From Hydnum rufescens UP504 (Eukaryota > Basidiomycota > Agaricomycetes > Cantharellales > Hydnaceae), in the NCBI GenBank assembly GCA_014904985.1, contig MU129100.1, forward strand, positions 67,792-94,434: DNA of 26,643 nt, read 5' to 3'. Position numbers and translations under genes: made by a program. Shown piece after piece: positions 8,201 to 19,888 of this stretch. The stretch's first letter is position 1. Each line of letters begins with the position of its first letter. Under the pieces are notes generated by a model. That model was not told where the DNA came from, did not search any database, and saw only the letters and a program-made list of their open reading frames with translations.

Positions 8201-11200
8201 CTGGTTTGGGCAGAAATGCAAATCAAGCACATGGTGCACCACTTGAAACTTGTAACAATGCCATTAAGCATTGACATCATCGCGACAACTGCCTCGACCC
8301 CAGAACTGATAACAGCAAGCCCCCCAACCCACAGCGTCACAATTGAAGTCTATGAAGCCGAAGACTTCATTCAAGCAGCCAGTGATGAAAGCGCAACACT
8401 CTACGCATGTGTCGTCACCAATCCAACCCATGCACAAACCACATCAGTGCTTCGTGACACTTCCCCCACCTCCGCATTACCTGAATCAATCCCCATCGAG
8501 GAATGCCAAGACCTCGCACAATGACTCCCCCTGGAATACCATGAATTCCATGACGTCTTCACCAGTACAGTGGCCAGCTATCTACCACCGCATCACAAAT
8601 ATGACCTTCAGTTTGACATTGAGGAAGGTCATGACATACTGCAAGGCCCCATATACCCAATGTCAGAAAGCGAACTCGCTGCGCTACACAAGTTCATCGA
8701 TGAATTCCTTGCAAAAGGATTCATACGCCCTTCGACCTCCCCCGCAGGCGCGCCAATCCTCTTCATGAAAAAGAAAGGTGGCAGGCTTCGCCTTTGCGTT
8801 GATTATAGAGCACTCAATCACATCATGAAAAAGAGTTGCTACCCCATCCCCCTCATCAATGACCTCCTTGATCGCCTTCACAGCACCACAATCTATACAA
8901 AAATCAATCTTCATGATGGCTACTACAACATCAGAGTTGCTGAAGGACATGAGTGGCTCACATCATTTCGTACACGGTACAGTGCCTATGAGTGGCTCAT
9001 AATGCCAATGGGAGCAGCCAACTCCCCAGCACAGTTCCAGTATTTCATGAACAACTTGTTCCAGGATATGGTGGATCTGTTCGTCATCGTATACCTCGAT
9101 GACATCCTCATTTTCTCCAATTCACAAGAAGAACACCGTGAACACGTTTGCCGTGTACTACAACAACTCCACGAAAGAAACCTTCGCACCAAGATCTCGA
9201 AGTGCACCTTCCACACAGACACTATCAAGTACCTCGGCTTTATCATCACCCCCTCTGGCGTCCAGATGGACCCTACAAAATTCGACACGATCCTAAGTTG
9301 GCCTGTGCCCACCTCAGTAAAAGAAGTCCAGTCATTCCTAGGCTTCACGAACTTCTACCACCGCTTCATCACAACATACTCAGACCTCACGCACCCCTTA
9401 ATCTGTCTTACGAAAAAAAGACAAAACCTTCACATGGAACAACGAGACCCAACAAGCTTTCGAAAGCATCAAAAACGCCTTCGTATCAGCACCTGTCCTC
9501 TGCCACTTTGACCCCAAATTGTGCATCATCATAGAAACTGATGCGTCTGACTATGCCATCGCCACGATCTTGTCACAAATCGACAAGAACAACAAAGTTT
9601 GACCCGTCACATTCTGCTCATGATCAATGCAAAGTGCGGAACTGAACTATGACATCCATGACAAAGAACTCCTTGTGATCTTCGATGCCTTTTGTGCCTG
9701 GCGAGCATACCTCAAAGGCACTGCTCACACAGTTTCCGTCATTATGGACCACAAAAACTTGGAGTACTTCACCTCCACAAAACTCCTCACTTGTTGACAG
9801 GCTCGATGGTTGGAATACCTCTCCTCCTTCGACTACTTCATTGTATATCGACCAGGATGACTCGGAGGAAAACCAGACACCCTCACAAGATGCCCCGATG
9901 TTTATCCACCTGAATGAAACGAGGTATATGCAACCACGAACCCACAAAACCTCCAAACAATCATTCACAACACCAAGCCTCTCGACTCGGACACAGCTCT
10001 TAGCGCATACTTAAGAGCGACCCTCGATGACCACCCTCTCGACTCCAAGATGACCCTCACACTGATTCACAAAGGCACTCACAACAACACCATTGGAACA
10101 CAAGTGCGTGAACGCATCGAGACCACCAAAGGCGACTTGACAGCCACCCCCACCTTCTTCTCGCTCTCAGAGGACGCAACATTGCTACTACACAAAGGAT
10201 GCATCTATGTCCCTGACTATTGTGACCTCCACCTCGACATCCTTTGTGCTTCGCATGACCACCTCCTTGTGGGCCACCCAGGCATTCACAAAACCATCTG
10301 TCTCATCACGTGGAAATACTACTGGCCAGGACTAACGAAAACAGTCAAGGCATATGTACAATCTTGCATCATATGCGCATGCACAAAATCCTCACACCAT
10401 GCCACATACGGCCCCCTCAAATTCCTCTCCATTGCTGATTGACCCTGGAACTCGATTGCGATGGACTTCATCACCGGACTCCCACCCTCCTCCTCATTTG
10501 ACTCCATCCTCATTATTGTCAACCAATTCATGAAGATGGGTCTCTTCATCCCCACAGTCACGACACTCCAGGCAGAAGGACTCACCAACCTAGTCATCAA
10601 TTGGGTCATATCCAAACACGATACACCCACTGATATCGTCTCAGATCGCGGCTCACTGTTTATTTCCAACTTCTGGAAATCGCTCGCAAAGAGACTCAGC
10701 ATCAAACTCAACCTCTCGACCATGTACCACCCCAAGACCGACGGCCAAACCGAGCACCTGAACCAAATCCTCAAGCAGTACTTGCGAATTTATGTCGACT
10801 ACCTGCAAGATGACTGGGCGCTACTTCTCCCCCTTGCAGAGTTCGCATACAACAACGCTGAGCACTCCGTGATGAACGTGACACCTTCTTCGCGAATAAA
10901 GGCTTTCACCCCAACCTCAAGATCAATATCGAAGCAGTGCCTTCGACCAAGGCCAACCAAGCTGCACTTGACCTTTGTGATGTCCACAATTACATTTGTG
11001 ACCAACTTGCGATCACACAACAACAAAACGAACAGCAAGTAGCTGGATCACAACCCCCTTTCCCCATGCTCAACATCAGCGATCAAGTATGGCTCGACAC
11101 GTGCAACATCAAAACAAAGCAACCATCAAAGAAACTGGACCACAAGAAACTTGGTCCCTTCCCAGTCACCGAGAAAGTTTCAACACACACATATCACCTT

Positions 11201-11548
11201 GGTCTCCCTCATGCCATGAATCAAATCCACAACGTCTTCCATGTGCGACTACTCGAGCCCATTCACCCCAACCCCTTCCCCAATCACACCCAACCACCTC
11301 CCCCACCTGTCAAAATCGATGGCAAACTCGAATATGAAATCGCAGAAATCATCAACAGCAAGATTGATCATCACCGTCATGGTAACGGCTTAATCTATCA
11401 CATGCGATGGTCCAGCTACAAGCACACCAATGACAAGTTTAGCTGGCTTCCAGCAGCAGAACTTGCCAATGCTCACAAAGCAGTAATGGACTTCCATCGT
11501 GCACACCCCGAAAAACCAGGACGAGAAGTACTCGACCTGGCAGTATAA
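8201..11548 (+). pseudogene. pol: Ty3/gypsy chromovirus pol, 5'-truncated and broken
   Basis: In order this encodes a linker, reverse transcriptase (YLDD box at 9092-9103), RNase H (acidic residues at 9540, 9666 and 9747), integrase with an HHCC finger (about 10250-10385) and a D-D-35-E core (Asp 10464, Asp 10644, Glu 10752), and a C-terminal chromodomain (about 11330-11520). The chromodomain marks the chromovirus branch, whose chromodomain is thought to direct integration to chromatin. Seven in-frame stops, all TGA, lie at 8525, 9600, 9621, 9795, 9858, 9915 and 10440. A +1 shift lies in the A-run at 9413-9419 and a -1 shift near 10883-10890. The first catalytic Asp of the RT (expected in the TKIDL motif) reads Asn at 8906-8908. 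Gag and protease are missing, so the element cannot be autonomous. Confidence 0.95.
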
Positions 11549-11574
11549 ATCGTGACAATCGCAACCCCGTGCTT

Positions 11575-11740
11575 TTGCGACCATTCCTCTCTCCACATTT
11601 CTCTCTCTCTCTCCCTCCCGCCACACTTCTCTCTCTTTCTCTCTCGCTGTCACTCTCCTCACATGTCTCTCTCGCCTTTGGCATTTTTTCTCCTTTCCCG
11701 TCTTTTCCTTCTTTTCCTTCTTTTCCCTTTTTGTCCTTCT
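11575..11740 (+). repeat. Pyrimidine-rich CT tract
   Basis: A CTCTCTCT and CTTTTC-rich stretch lies between the pol stop codon and the 3' end of the antisense gene. It is low-complexity; the open frames crossing it are not credible genes. Confidence 0.7.
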
Positions 11741-11792
11741 GAACCCCCGAAATTCAGTTTACTCCCAGACATCAGAAAATAAAAAATGAAAA

Positions 11793-11798
11793 TTTTAT
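11793..11798 (-). terminator. Possible polyadenylation signal of the antisense gene
   Basis: AATAAA on the minus strand lies 5 nt past the TAG stop of the antisense gene at 11803-11805. The placement is plausible but tight. Confidence 0.35.
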
Positions 11799-11802
11799 TG
11801 TT

Positions 11803-12910
11803 CTACTCGCCATCCCTCAAATTGCACTGCTCCCTAGTGATCTCCCGCCCTGCCTCGGCATAAGCCGCAACATCCCCCCATCGCTGTCGCACACTGCGTG
11901 TGACACTCACCTGCGACTTTGTGACAGCCAACCCCTGCTCCAACTCCCACACCCTCACCTCCTCCATCTCCATGGCCGCGGATGCCTCCGCAGCAGCCCA
12001 TTGCGCGAGGACCGTGCATTGCGCCAACTCAGGCGTCAGGTCATTGGCCCATGTCTCCTCCGTGCACTTCAAGAGACTCTCGACCCGCAGAAGCAAGTTG
12101 CCTGTGGAGAGCTCAGGCGCAGCCCCAGGCGCCCCCCAGGCACTTCCTCCTCAACCCCCTCCACAGGAGAAGGCGAACCCTTCAACTCAGGCGATGCAAC
12201 ATGTCATCGCCTGGAAGCCCGCGAAGGCTCCTTGCCACCCTCAGCAACCCGCTTCAGGTGCCGATGACCCACCAGCACCAGGGAACACTTCTTGTTCTGC
12301 TTCGCGCATGCCTGGCAGCAAAAACGAGGACTGGACACACACAGAGGTTCCTCCCCCTTCTTACCACCGGCCACCCATTGAGGATGCACAGACGCGCACC
12401 AATCGCACTAAAAAACACCAAGTCAGCAACATCACAACTTCAAAAATCGTACTCACCATTGATGATCCCTCATCCTTGCCCAACATGATAGGCACATCTT
12501 TCGACACACCCCTCAGCACCTCCGCCATGGCTGCATGCTGAGCAGCATCCTTGGCCTTGTGCCATGCCTCAGCGTCGAGACGACATGCCTCCTCTAAAGT
12601 GCGCACCGCCACCTCTTCCTGGGCACGATGAACACCCACATTGTTCTCGATCCGCTCAATGCGCAGACACCAAGCCGCAAGGGCCAAACCCATCTCAGGC
12701 ACAAGAGGCGACACCTCGGGCATCTGACCTTGCAGATGCACCTGCCGCTTTACAAAAAATCAATGCAACTCACAGAAAACAGAAAAAGTTTTCATCACTT
12801 ACCTCCCACTTCACCAACTCGACCTTTGTGGTTGCAACCACCTCCTCAGTCTGGAGGATTTCCATCGCTGCCTTCATCTTGATCAAAGAGAGAATAGCTT
12901 CGTCAGCCAT
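11803..12910 (-). pseudogene. Antisense three-exon gene inside the gypsy element, Cys-rich protein
   Basis: Exon 1 (12910-12803) starts with ATG and MADEAILSLIK. Intron 12802-12748 begins GTAAGT. Exon 2 (12747-12457) is a helical, Ala/Glu-rich segment. Intron 12456-12408 begins GTGAGT and ends TTTTAG. Exon 3 starts with CDWC and later has CCQACAKQNKKC, giving C-x2-C, CC-x2-C and C-x6-C spacings that look zinc-binding. All three exons join in frame. An in-frame TGA (12204-12206) and a -1 shift in a C-run (12132-12137, plus strand) interrupt exon 3; beyond them one frame stays open to 11803 and is predicted helical. The gene sits between integrase and 3' LTR, opposite to pol. I do not recognise a named family; a DNA- or RNA-binding accessory protein is a guess from the cysteines. 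Confidence 0.65.
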
Positions 12911-13048
12911 ATCGATGATGATGGTACGGAATCAGAAGCGAATGTGACAAACCCGCCCTTTATAGTAACCACCACAGCAACTGCCAAAACCACCAAAAAA
13001 CACCCACCTCGTAAAACTCGAGTTACGCACTTCAAGGGCTTCGCACTC

Positions 13049-13058
13049 AAAGGGGGGG
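13049..13058 (+). promoter_or_regulatory. Polypurine tract
   Basis: AAAGGGGGGG lies three bases before the TG that opens the 3' LTR, the standard position for the plus-strand primer of LTR retrotransposons. Confidence 0.8.
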
Positions 13059-13061
13059 TAC

Positions 13062-13519
13062 TGTTACAAGTCGTACTCATAACCTCGCTTATGTACACAG
13101 AATAACCAAGCCAAATGCACCATCATGTGACCTTCCCCCTAGCCACCATTGTGCCTTCCTCTTTCAGCATTTCTTATTATATACATCCCTCCTTTATTCA
13201 ACACCCCTTTATCCATAAACCCTTTTGATCTCTAATAGTATAAGTAGTTACTTGATGTACACTCGCTCTTTAGAAGATCAAGAATATATTGTCAACCAAT
13301 TGAATTCCACTCTCGCGATCTCAGTTATCGCTCGTGACTCTCATCTTAAAACCTTAGCCTATTAAGTCTCAAGAAGCTGGTCTTCCTCGTACGTACTCAT
13401 CTCTTGTGACTTACATAATCCCCACTTCACGACTCCCTTGTCAATCGCCTTAAGGGCATTTCCTTGTATTCGTGTCAATTATGTCATTGTATCTTTCGCC
13501 TTGAGTACAACCCTTAACA
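13062..13519 (+). repeat. 3' LTR of the gypsy element (458 bp)
   Basis: It begins TGTTACAAG just after the polypurine tract and ends CCCTTAACA, with TGTTA/TAACA short inverted ends. The following bases restart a copia reading frame, which fixes the right boundary. A 5 bp target duplication would start AATAT at 13520, but the left flank is lost, so it cannot be confirmed. No matching 5' LTR exists in the window. Confidence 0.85.
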
Positions 13520-13672
13520 AATATACATGAAACCACCAGATGGCATAGGGGCTGATCCAGACAACATATGGTTACTACTACGCACCCTGTATGGATTGAA
13601 ACAATCTGGAAAGGTCTGGAATGATCTCATCAATGGTATCCTTGTGGAACTTGGTTTCATCGCACCTCAGGC
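13520..13672 (+). pseudogene. Ty1/copia reverse transcriptase fragment
   Basis: About 50 codons read IYMKPPDG, then LLLRTLYGLKQSGKVWNDLI, matching the conserved copia RT block (LYGLKQ.. and W). The fragment starts exactly where the gypsy LTR ends, so the gypsy element inserted into a copia pol gene. Similarity stops near 13672, where an unrelated repeat begins. Confidence 0.85.
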
Positions 13673-13686
13673 AATCAACCCAAGGC

Positions 13687-13735
13687 ACCTAGTTAGCTAG
13701 GATATTCCCTATAGGCATATCTTAGCTAACTAGGT
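13687..13735. repeat. 19 bp inverted repeat (hairpin)
   Basis: ACCTAGTTAGCTAGGATAT at 13687-13705 pairs with 13717-13735 with one mismatch around an 11 nt loop. Flanking CCAAGG and CCTTGG words may extend it. It could be a MITE end or a transcription stop structure. Confidence 0.6.
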
Positions 13736-13779
13736 CTAATCTATATGAGTTTACCTTGGATCACTGTCCTTCCTTGCTT

Positions 13780-13990
13780 GAAAAATAGGGCTTGCTAGGC
13801 CATATTTTTTAGCCCTGGGTCTGCATGGAAAAAGGTGGGGGTTTGGGGGCTACTGCCCCCAAGAAGCCCCAGGGTAGCTAGGTCGGGTCAGCCCAATTTA
13901 GCCCTGGGAAGCCACCAATTTTAGCTTGGGTAAGCTGAAATTAGCTTCAGGCAAGCTCCACTAGCCCTTGGATAGCCCACATCAGAATCA
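13780..13990. repeat. Degenerate TAGCCCTGG-type repeats with an 8 bp hairpin
   Basis: Words of the form TAGCCCTGGG, TAGCTTGGG and TAGCCCTTGG recur about every 25-30 bp. TTGGGGGC at 13843-13850 pairs perfectly with 13855-13862 around TACT. No coding frame of note is present. The remaining sequence to 14408 holds only a short hydrophobic open frame (14010-14201) that I do not credit. Confidence 0.45.
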
Positions 13991-14408
13991 AATCAGGTCA
14001 ACGTGAACCTTGGCTCACTCGCACCTGGGGGTAGATCGCCTCCCCCTTAATTCTGCCTTCCCCTGTCCTTCCTGGGTGCCCCCACCCCAGTTAAGGAATC
14101 CTACCATTTGGTTCACTGTACTAATATTTCTCTTATATCAACTAGCCTTGCTATGGGCATGTATCTGGCCATGTTCATCTCTTTTTTTGTCCAGTGCATG
14201 AATATTGGACAGATACTGCTTTGCATTGAGATTCTTTTGATTGTGAGTCCATTATTATAAGGGATGGAGGTATCTAATGATTCTGAGGTAATATGAATTA
14301 TTATTTTGACACTAGGTACCTTGTGCCCTTCTAGAACCCCCTGCCCCTCCCCTCCTCGTGTATTCGGGAATAGCCAATGTCACTTCTCGCTGCTTGGTTT
14401 CAACCATC

Positions 14409-17400
14409 ATGTCTGGTGATTCTGGTCAAGTAGGCTCATCGGCAAGTAATAGTAAGAAGCGACCAAGAGCCCCGGTGAGCAGTGTCCAGGGATCTATTCA
14501 TCCCTGGCTCATTACTTTTGCCTCCTAGGGTAGATCTCCACCTCAGACCCCCGAAGGTAGTGCTGCAGAGAATGAAACTGGCAAGGAAAGTACTTTTCTA
14601 CACCCTCTTTTCTTCATCTTTTTGAGAACAAACAATTTTTTTTGGTTTTATAGCATACCCACACGCCGCGAAAAATCCGAAGGACACAGAAAGCAGTCGA
14701 AAGCCAAGCATACATTGATGCCAAGGCCTCTGAGGGACGAGGCAGAGGTGTGAAGGGCAAGGGAAAATCAACTGCTGCGAGGACTCTGTTGATTCAGAAA
14801 CAGGGGCATGGGCATGACCATACACATGGACATGGGTGTGGAAACCACACCACCCATTCAAATGACAATATGACTGACAACCCGCTGCTCTCTCGTATGA
14901 AACCTCTATTTCTTTCCGATGACGATGGGGCAGGATCTGTGAGTTTCTCATCGATTTTTGTCTAGGCTCTACTTTAATATTCCATTATTGTATGCAGGAC
15001 CCCCCAGTCATGGTGTTGCCCAGCCCCCTACTAGTCGACACACTCCAGATCTTGACGCCCACCACACATGTGTTGCTTTCAGCAATTCGGTTGGCCAAAC
15101 TAATGACCAACTCCTTGCATATGAGACATATGATGGTGGCGAACCCCGCAGTGACAAATGGCATGCATCACGGTTGCTCTACCTTCAAACTCTCCTCCAA
15201 CATCTCCCGGATGTCGGTGTTACTGCATCACAACACGATTATCTTGGAAGCACTGTCTTCACCTCATCTCAAGACTGGCGACAAGCATTCAGTACAGATA
15301 GCATTGGCAAGTTTCGTGTTGATGATGTAGGATTTGGCCCAGCATTTAAGGATTTTGCCAAGGACGGGTTTGGTGACCGACATGCTGCCGAAACTGCAAT
15401 TGAAAACTACTCTGCCAAGGCTTTTGAGGACGTGCATCAGGTTGCCCAATCACTATCAATTAGGGATGCCCAGCACAAGGATGGATCAGTCTTCTGGGGG
15501 ACTGGTGGTTCTGTTACGAAGATCCCTGACATTGTTCAATCAGCCTTCGCCCATTGCCCCATAGACCAAAACCCTGGTCTTATTGATAAATGTCTCATTG
15601 ACATCATTAATATGGCTAAACAAACGTATGAGCGAAATGGGAAACTGGTATGTTTCGTCACATTCCCCCATAAAAAACCAAGATGAAGGATGCTCTATAG
15701 ATTCCACCCCCATCCACCGGTCTCGCCAATTCCACATCTCTATCAATGGCAAGTCCTATTGTGCAGTTGGGCATTACATCGTCCAGTTCTATCGAAACTG
15801 GGCTCCCACTCATACACACTTCCGGCTCCACTTCCCAACCTCCTCCAACCTCCCTAATTACACATCAGGATGTCGGGGTCAGTCAACCCCATATGATATC
15901 AGATGTGAACTTACTGGGCAAGCTTACCCAAGCGTCTCTTGCCAATTATGGGTGGCTTAATGACAACGATCCCCACAATGCTTTTGCTGGGATTGATGAT
16001 GGCGATAACTCTAGTGGGTCAGAATTCCAAGAATCTAATCTCAGATTCACAGACGATGAGGATTCCAACAATGTCAGTAACAAAGGAAGTGATGATGCTG
16101 GTGGGCATGGAAAGAAGGCCCAACGAATGCACTCTCAGGTAGTGAAGAAGTGAGTACAGCGCACTGGACGTGCTAAGTCAGGCAGGAGCAATGGCATTGC
16201 TGTTGATGTCTCAGCGATCAAAGAACAACTCCGAAATTTACAAGCCCCAGACACCGACATTGACCCTGGCTTGCAAGACGACACCATCAACCGTGATGAA
16301 AATCTCCAAGACGGACCTCTAAGTCTCGACCAAAAGAAATTTTCTCAAGCTCTGTGGGGCCAATACATGATGGTGGTGAACTGGCTGGCAAAGGACTGGG
16401 GCATAAGACGCACTTGGATTCTCATTGAAGGAGGTGCCATGATGCCAGTCTTACCTACTCGGAGTGAGAATGCTTGGAATGCTTTCTTGCATACCCAATG
16501 GGAGAACTGACAGCCTGATGGTGTGGAACCAATGGTTTATAATGCCTATTTTTTGAAATCCAGTACTAACATGAACTACTTGTTTTAACAGAGACTTTGA
16601 AAGATTGGAATACTCGAATGAAGGCAGAATATGCTGCTTTATTTGAGGGCCTAGATGACGACGAAGCTGCCGCCAAAAAGGAATATCTCCATGCAGCTCT
16701 ACACAAGAAGCGAGGCATTCAGGATTTCGAACAAGTTGAGGCTGGTCAGCGAGCCACAATAATGAAGCACCACGCTGATGTGATAAAAAAGCAGGTACAC
16801 AAAGCTACACATTGTTTCATATTCTATTATTACTGATATGCCCATCAGGCGCTGCATTTACATACATTCTCCAATATTGCTCTTGTCGCGTTTCTTTTTA
16901 ATGAAGATCTTGAAGATGGATTTGCAACAGAACAAAACTGTACCATTACCGGATCACCTGAATTAACGGGGGCTCTCAACCCTTTCAAGCGTGACATTCT
17001 TAACTTGCTTTTCGAGGTTGTGCAAACTGCAAAGTATATATCTTTATATTTCAGCATTCGACTAGAGACTGATATAACTTTAATCAAGCCATGCAAATAA
17101 CCCTTCTGAGATGAACAGAACCATCCAGGATGTCGAGGAAAAAAGGCGCGAGGCATCAGCGAACTGGGACAAAGCCAATGCCACCTTAGTGTCTTTCATG
17201 AAACCCATATTAGGTATGTAGCATTCTTTGTTTCAATAATCAAGATTACTTTCTTTACCATTGTGCTATCTATAGAACCATATGGTATTGGTACCAAGAA
17301 GACCAAAGCAGGCTCTGGGTGGGCATTTCCAGGGAAGCAATTGGGTCTTAAACTGCACACAAAGAAATATACGCTAGTGGGCTGGCCTGACAAATTACCC

Positions 17401-19690
17401 ATTCCCATGCCCAATGGGTCAAAGTACTCAAGGGAGGACTTGTTGCCATTCATCAATAATTGTGCCTTTGGTTCGACATCCCATATGCACCTTCACAGAT
17501 GGGATACTTGTGAGTATCTTGAATCCTAGTATGCTGTACATCCATTGACATATAATATATTATCAGCTGGGAAACATGTGGGTGACTTCATAGATTACTT
17601 GCTGATCGAAAATACTCAAGGCAATATCCTCCTTCGAGTCTGCGATATCCAGAAATGGCTCCCCAAGAAATCAGGCACCCAGATGAGATCGTAGGGCAAG
17701 CAGTTCAAGCAACAATTCTGATCCCTGACAATCACGTTCATACTCAAAATCTCACCAACAGGCATGTACACATTCTCGCTCATGCTCTCGGCACCATGTC
17801 CATCATAGCACCGATAGGCATTCTTGTTCTCATTCCTGCACCTATTCATCTTCTCGATCCCACTCTCGACATCGATCTCATAGGCGATCACGCTCTCGCT
17901 CTCATTCCCAAGGCTCCGGTGTGACCAGAGCTCCTCGTCAACAGTCACAACCACAATCAAGGGGTGCCATGACAAACAGCAGCCTGGTTTCAGGCAGTAT
18001 GAACCCGTCCATTAAATCTTTCATGGTGCCAAGTCAGCGATCAAGTGCCTTATCCATCAATGCCAGTAGTACCACAGGAAGCTCTAGGATGCACAGTTGG
18101 GACATGAAGTTGACAACAGGTACTGCATCATCAAACTCAGGCCAGTCGCGTGCCATGCCTGGCTCCTCTCGTGGTTTACCCTCAATTATTGAGGACGACA
18201 AGAGCAACTCGTCCCATGCCCTAGATGATCACATCCCGCTGCTCCCACCACAATCTCAATCACAATATTCATTAAGTCATTCACCACCTGCCCCTTCTCA
18301 TTCGAAGAGATCTTCCCCATGGCCATCCTTATATCATTCGCAACATTTGTCTTCAAGGGCAAGGTATAGTGACAATCACGATTTCCCATCTGAGGGTGAT
18401 GAGCTGCCCCAGACTGAAGATGAATACCACCATCCAGTGAATTCAGAGGGTAGAGATCCATCATATTATGAGAAGGATGGTGCCAAAGTTTCTCAGTATG
18501 TTGAGGCTGAGGACACAGTTGCTCATGGGAGATCAGCCCCCCAGCCACCTCATCATAACTCTTGCGAGCCAACTCATCATAACTCCCATGAGCCAACCTG
18601 TCATAACTCCTGTGAACCAACTTGTCATAACTCCCATGAGCCAACTTGTCATAACTCCTGTGAGCCAACTTGTCATAACTCCTGTGAGCCAACTCATCAT
18701 AACTCTCATGAGCTGTCTCATTTTGGCTCTTGCAGACTGCCTCATTTTGGCTCTCGTGAACCACCTCACTCTCACTCTCACTCACTGTCTCCTGGCTATC
18801 ACCAACCACCTCCTTCTGGCTCTTGTGAATTGTCTCCCGGTTCTCGTGAATTGCCTCCTGGTTCTCATGAACTGCCTCCTGGTTCTCGCGAACTGCCTCC
18901 TGGCTCTCGCGAACCATCTCATTTTGTCTCTCACAAGTTGCCTCATTACAGTTCTCATGAGCCTTCTCATGGGACTCATGCACCTTCCGGTTCTGGCACC
19001 TGCAATTCCAGTAAAGTCCCTTTTCACAGTCCTGAGAAACTGTCTGGCTATGATCAGGGCGAGCCTTCTGACCATTATGATGGTGAGTGCTCTAGCCATG
19101 ACCGCCACAAGCTATCTTCCCTTCACTCTCACGAACCCTCAGGCTCTGGCTATGCTCATAATCCTAGTGAATATGGACTGTCATATAATGAGCTTTCAAG
19201 CATTGATCCCTCCAGCCATGATCATGAATGCTCTACCCACGATCATCACCACCCTTCTAGCCATGACCGCAAACGCAAACATCCTGACCGCGGCTGTGAT
19301 CCCAAACATTCCGACCGCAACTGTGACCATGACCATGAGTGTGAATGCTCTGGCCGTGAGCGTGAATGTTCTGAGCGTGAGCATGAACACTCTGACTGCC
19401 ACCGCAAGTGGGAACATCTTGATCGTGATCATGGATGTTTTGACTGCACCCACGAACGTTCTGACATCGACTGTGACCATTCTAACCAAAAGCGAACATC
19501 CTAGACAATTCTCGTGAATGTGAGTGCCCCAGCCACAATTCTCATGGATGCCTTGGTCATGACAATTGTATATTCTTGTGAACACCCTAGCCATGATCTT
19601 TCTAAATCTTCGCATTGCAGGCCTTTCAATCGTAGACTCTTGCCAAAACTACGTCAGCCTGGTCAGCCATATAGAGGGGCCTTAAAAGGA
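14409..19690 (+). pseudogene. Multi-exon gene of unknown function with Ser/His-rich repeat tail
   Basis: Exons inferred from splice signals and frame: 14409-14474, 14529-14589, 14654-14938, 14998-15647, 15701-16520, 16592-16794, 16849-17033, 17089-17213, 17276-17509, 17567-about 17689, and 17762-19504 with shifted continuations to about 19690. Introns are 49-75 nt. The joins from 14998 to 17566 keep frame. The early joins at 14654 and 14998 and the one near 17690 are each off by one base. In-frame TGA codons lie at 16151 and 16508. The N-terminal part has a His/Gly run (HGHGHDHTHGHG). The centre has conserved-looking segments (WLAKDWGIRRTW, AWNAFLHTQW, DWNTRMKAEYAALF) that faintly recall an HMG-like helix pattern. 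The tail has SR/SH repeats and then heptapeptide repeats. I do not recognise a family. It lies beside the KDZ transposase and could be a passenger gene or a separate decayed gene. Confidence 0.6.
18550..18960 (+). repeat. 21 bp coding repeats (heptapeptides)
   Basis: About seven copies of a 21 nt unit encode HNS(H/C)EPT(C/H). They are followed by shorter runs encoding HFGS-type and ELPPGSR-type heptapeptides. The repeats keep the reading frame and create a 265-codon shadow frame on the other strand. Confidence 0.85.
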
Positions 19691-19699
19691 GGGACATGT

Positions 19700-19888
19700 T
19701 GATGACTTAGGTATGCCTAAATGGCTGAAATCATGGTTGATGTCAAGTGATGATCAAAAAACTGAATCTTGACAATGGGAACCTACAATTTGACAATCTT
19801 TTGACATCAATCATTGTCAAGTGCCTCATTTATTGGGACTTGTGCAAAATCTCAGTCTATCAACTGAATATGGGTTAAGACTATAGTA
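19700..19888. other. Non-coding spacer with TTGACA/TGTCAA inverted repeat
   Basis: CTTGACAATG at 19768-19777 is inverted at 19812-19821. TTGATGTCAA and TGATCAAAA words recall both window-end repeats. It lies between the two converging genes, just past the KDZ 3' end, and could be a KDZ element end. Confidence 0.4.

Noticed and set aside
11552..11782. 76-codon frame in the CT-rich tract
   Set aside because: Low-complexity Leu/Ser/Phe translation of a pyrimidine repeat.
14010..14201. Short hydrophobic frame after the copia fragment
   Set aside because: No start context, homology or splice link to the downstream gene.
18186..18983. 265-codon minus-strand frame over the heptapeptide region
   Set aside because: It is the antisense shadow of a stop-free 21 bp repeat; the plus strand is the coding strand because it continues the spliced gene.
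14409..19690. TET/JBP oxygenase passenger gene of a KDZ element
   Set aside because: No HxD...H iron-binding pattern with a downstream Arg could be found in the translated exons.
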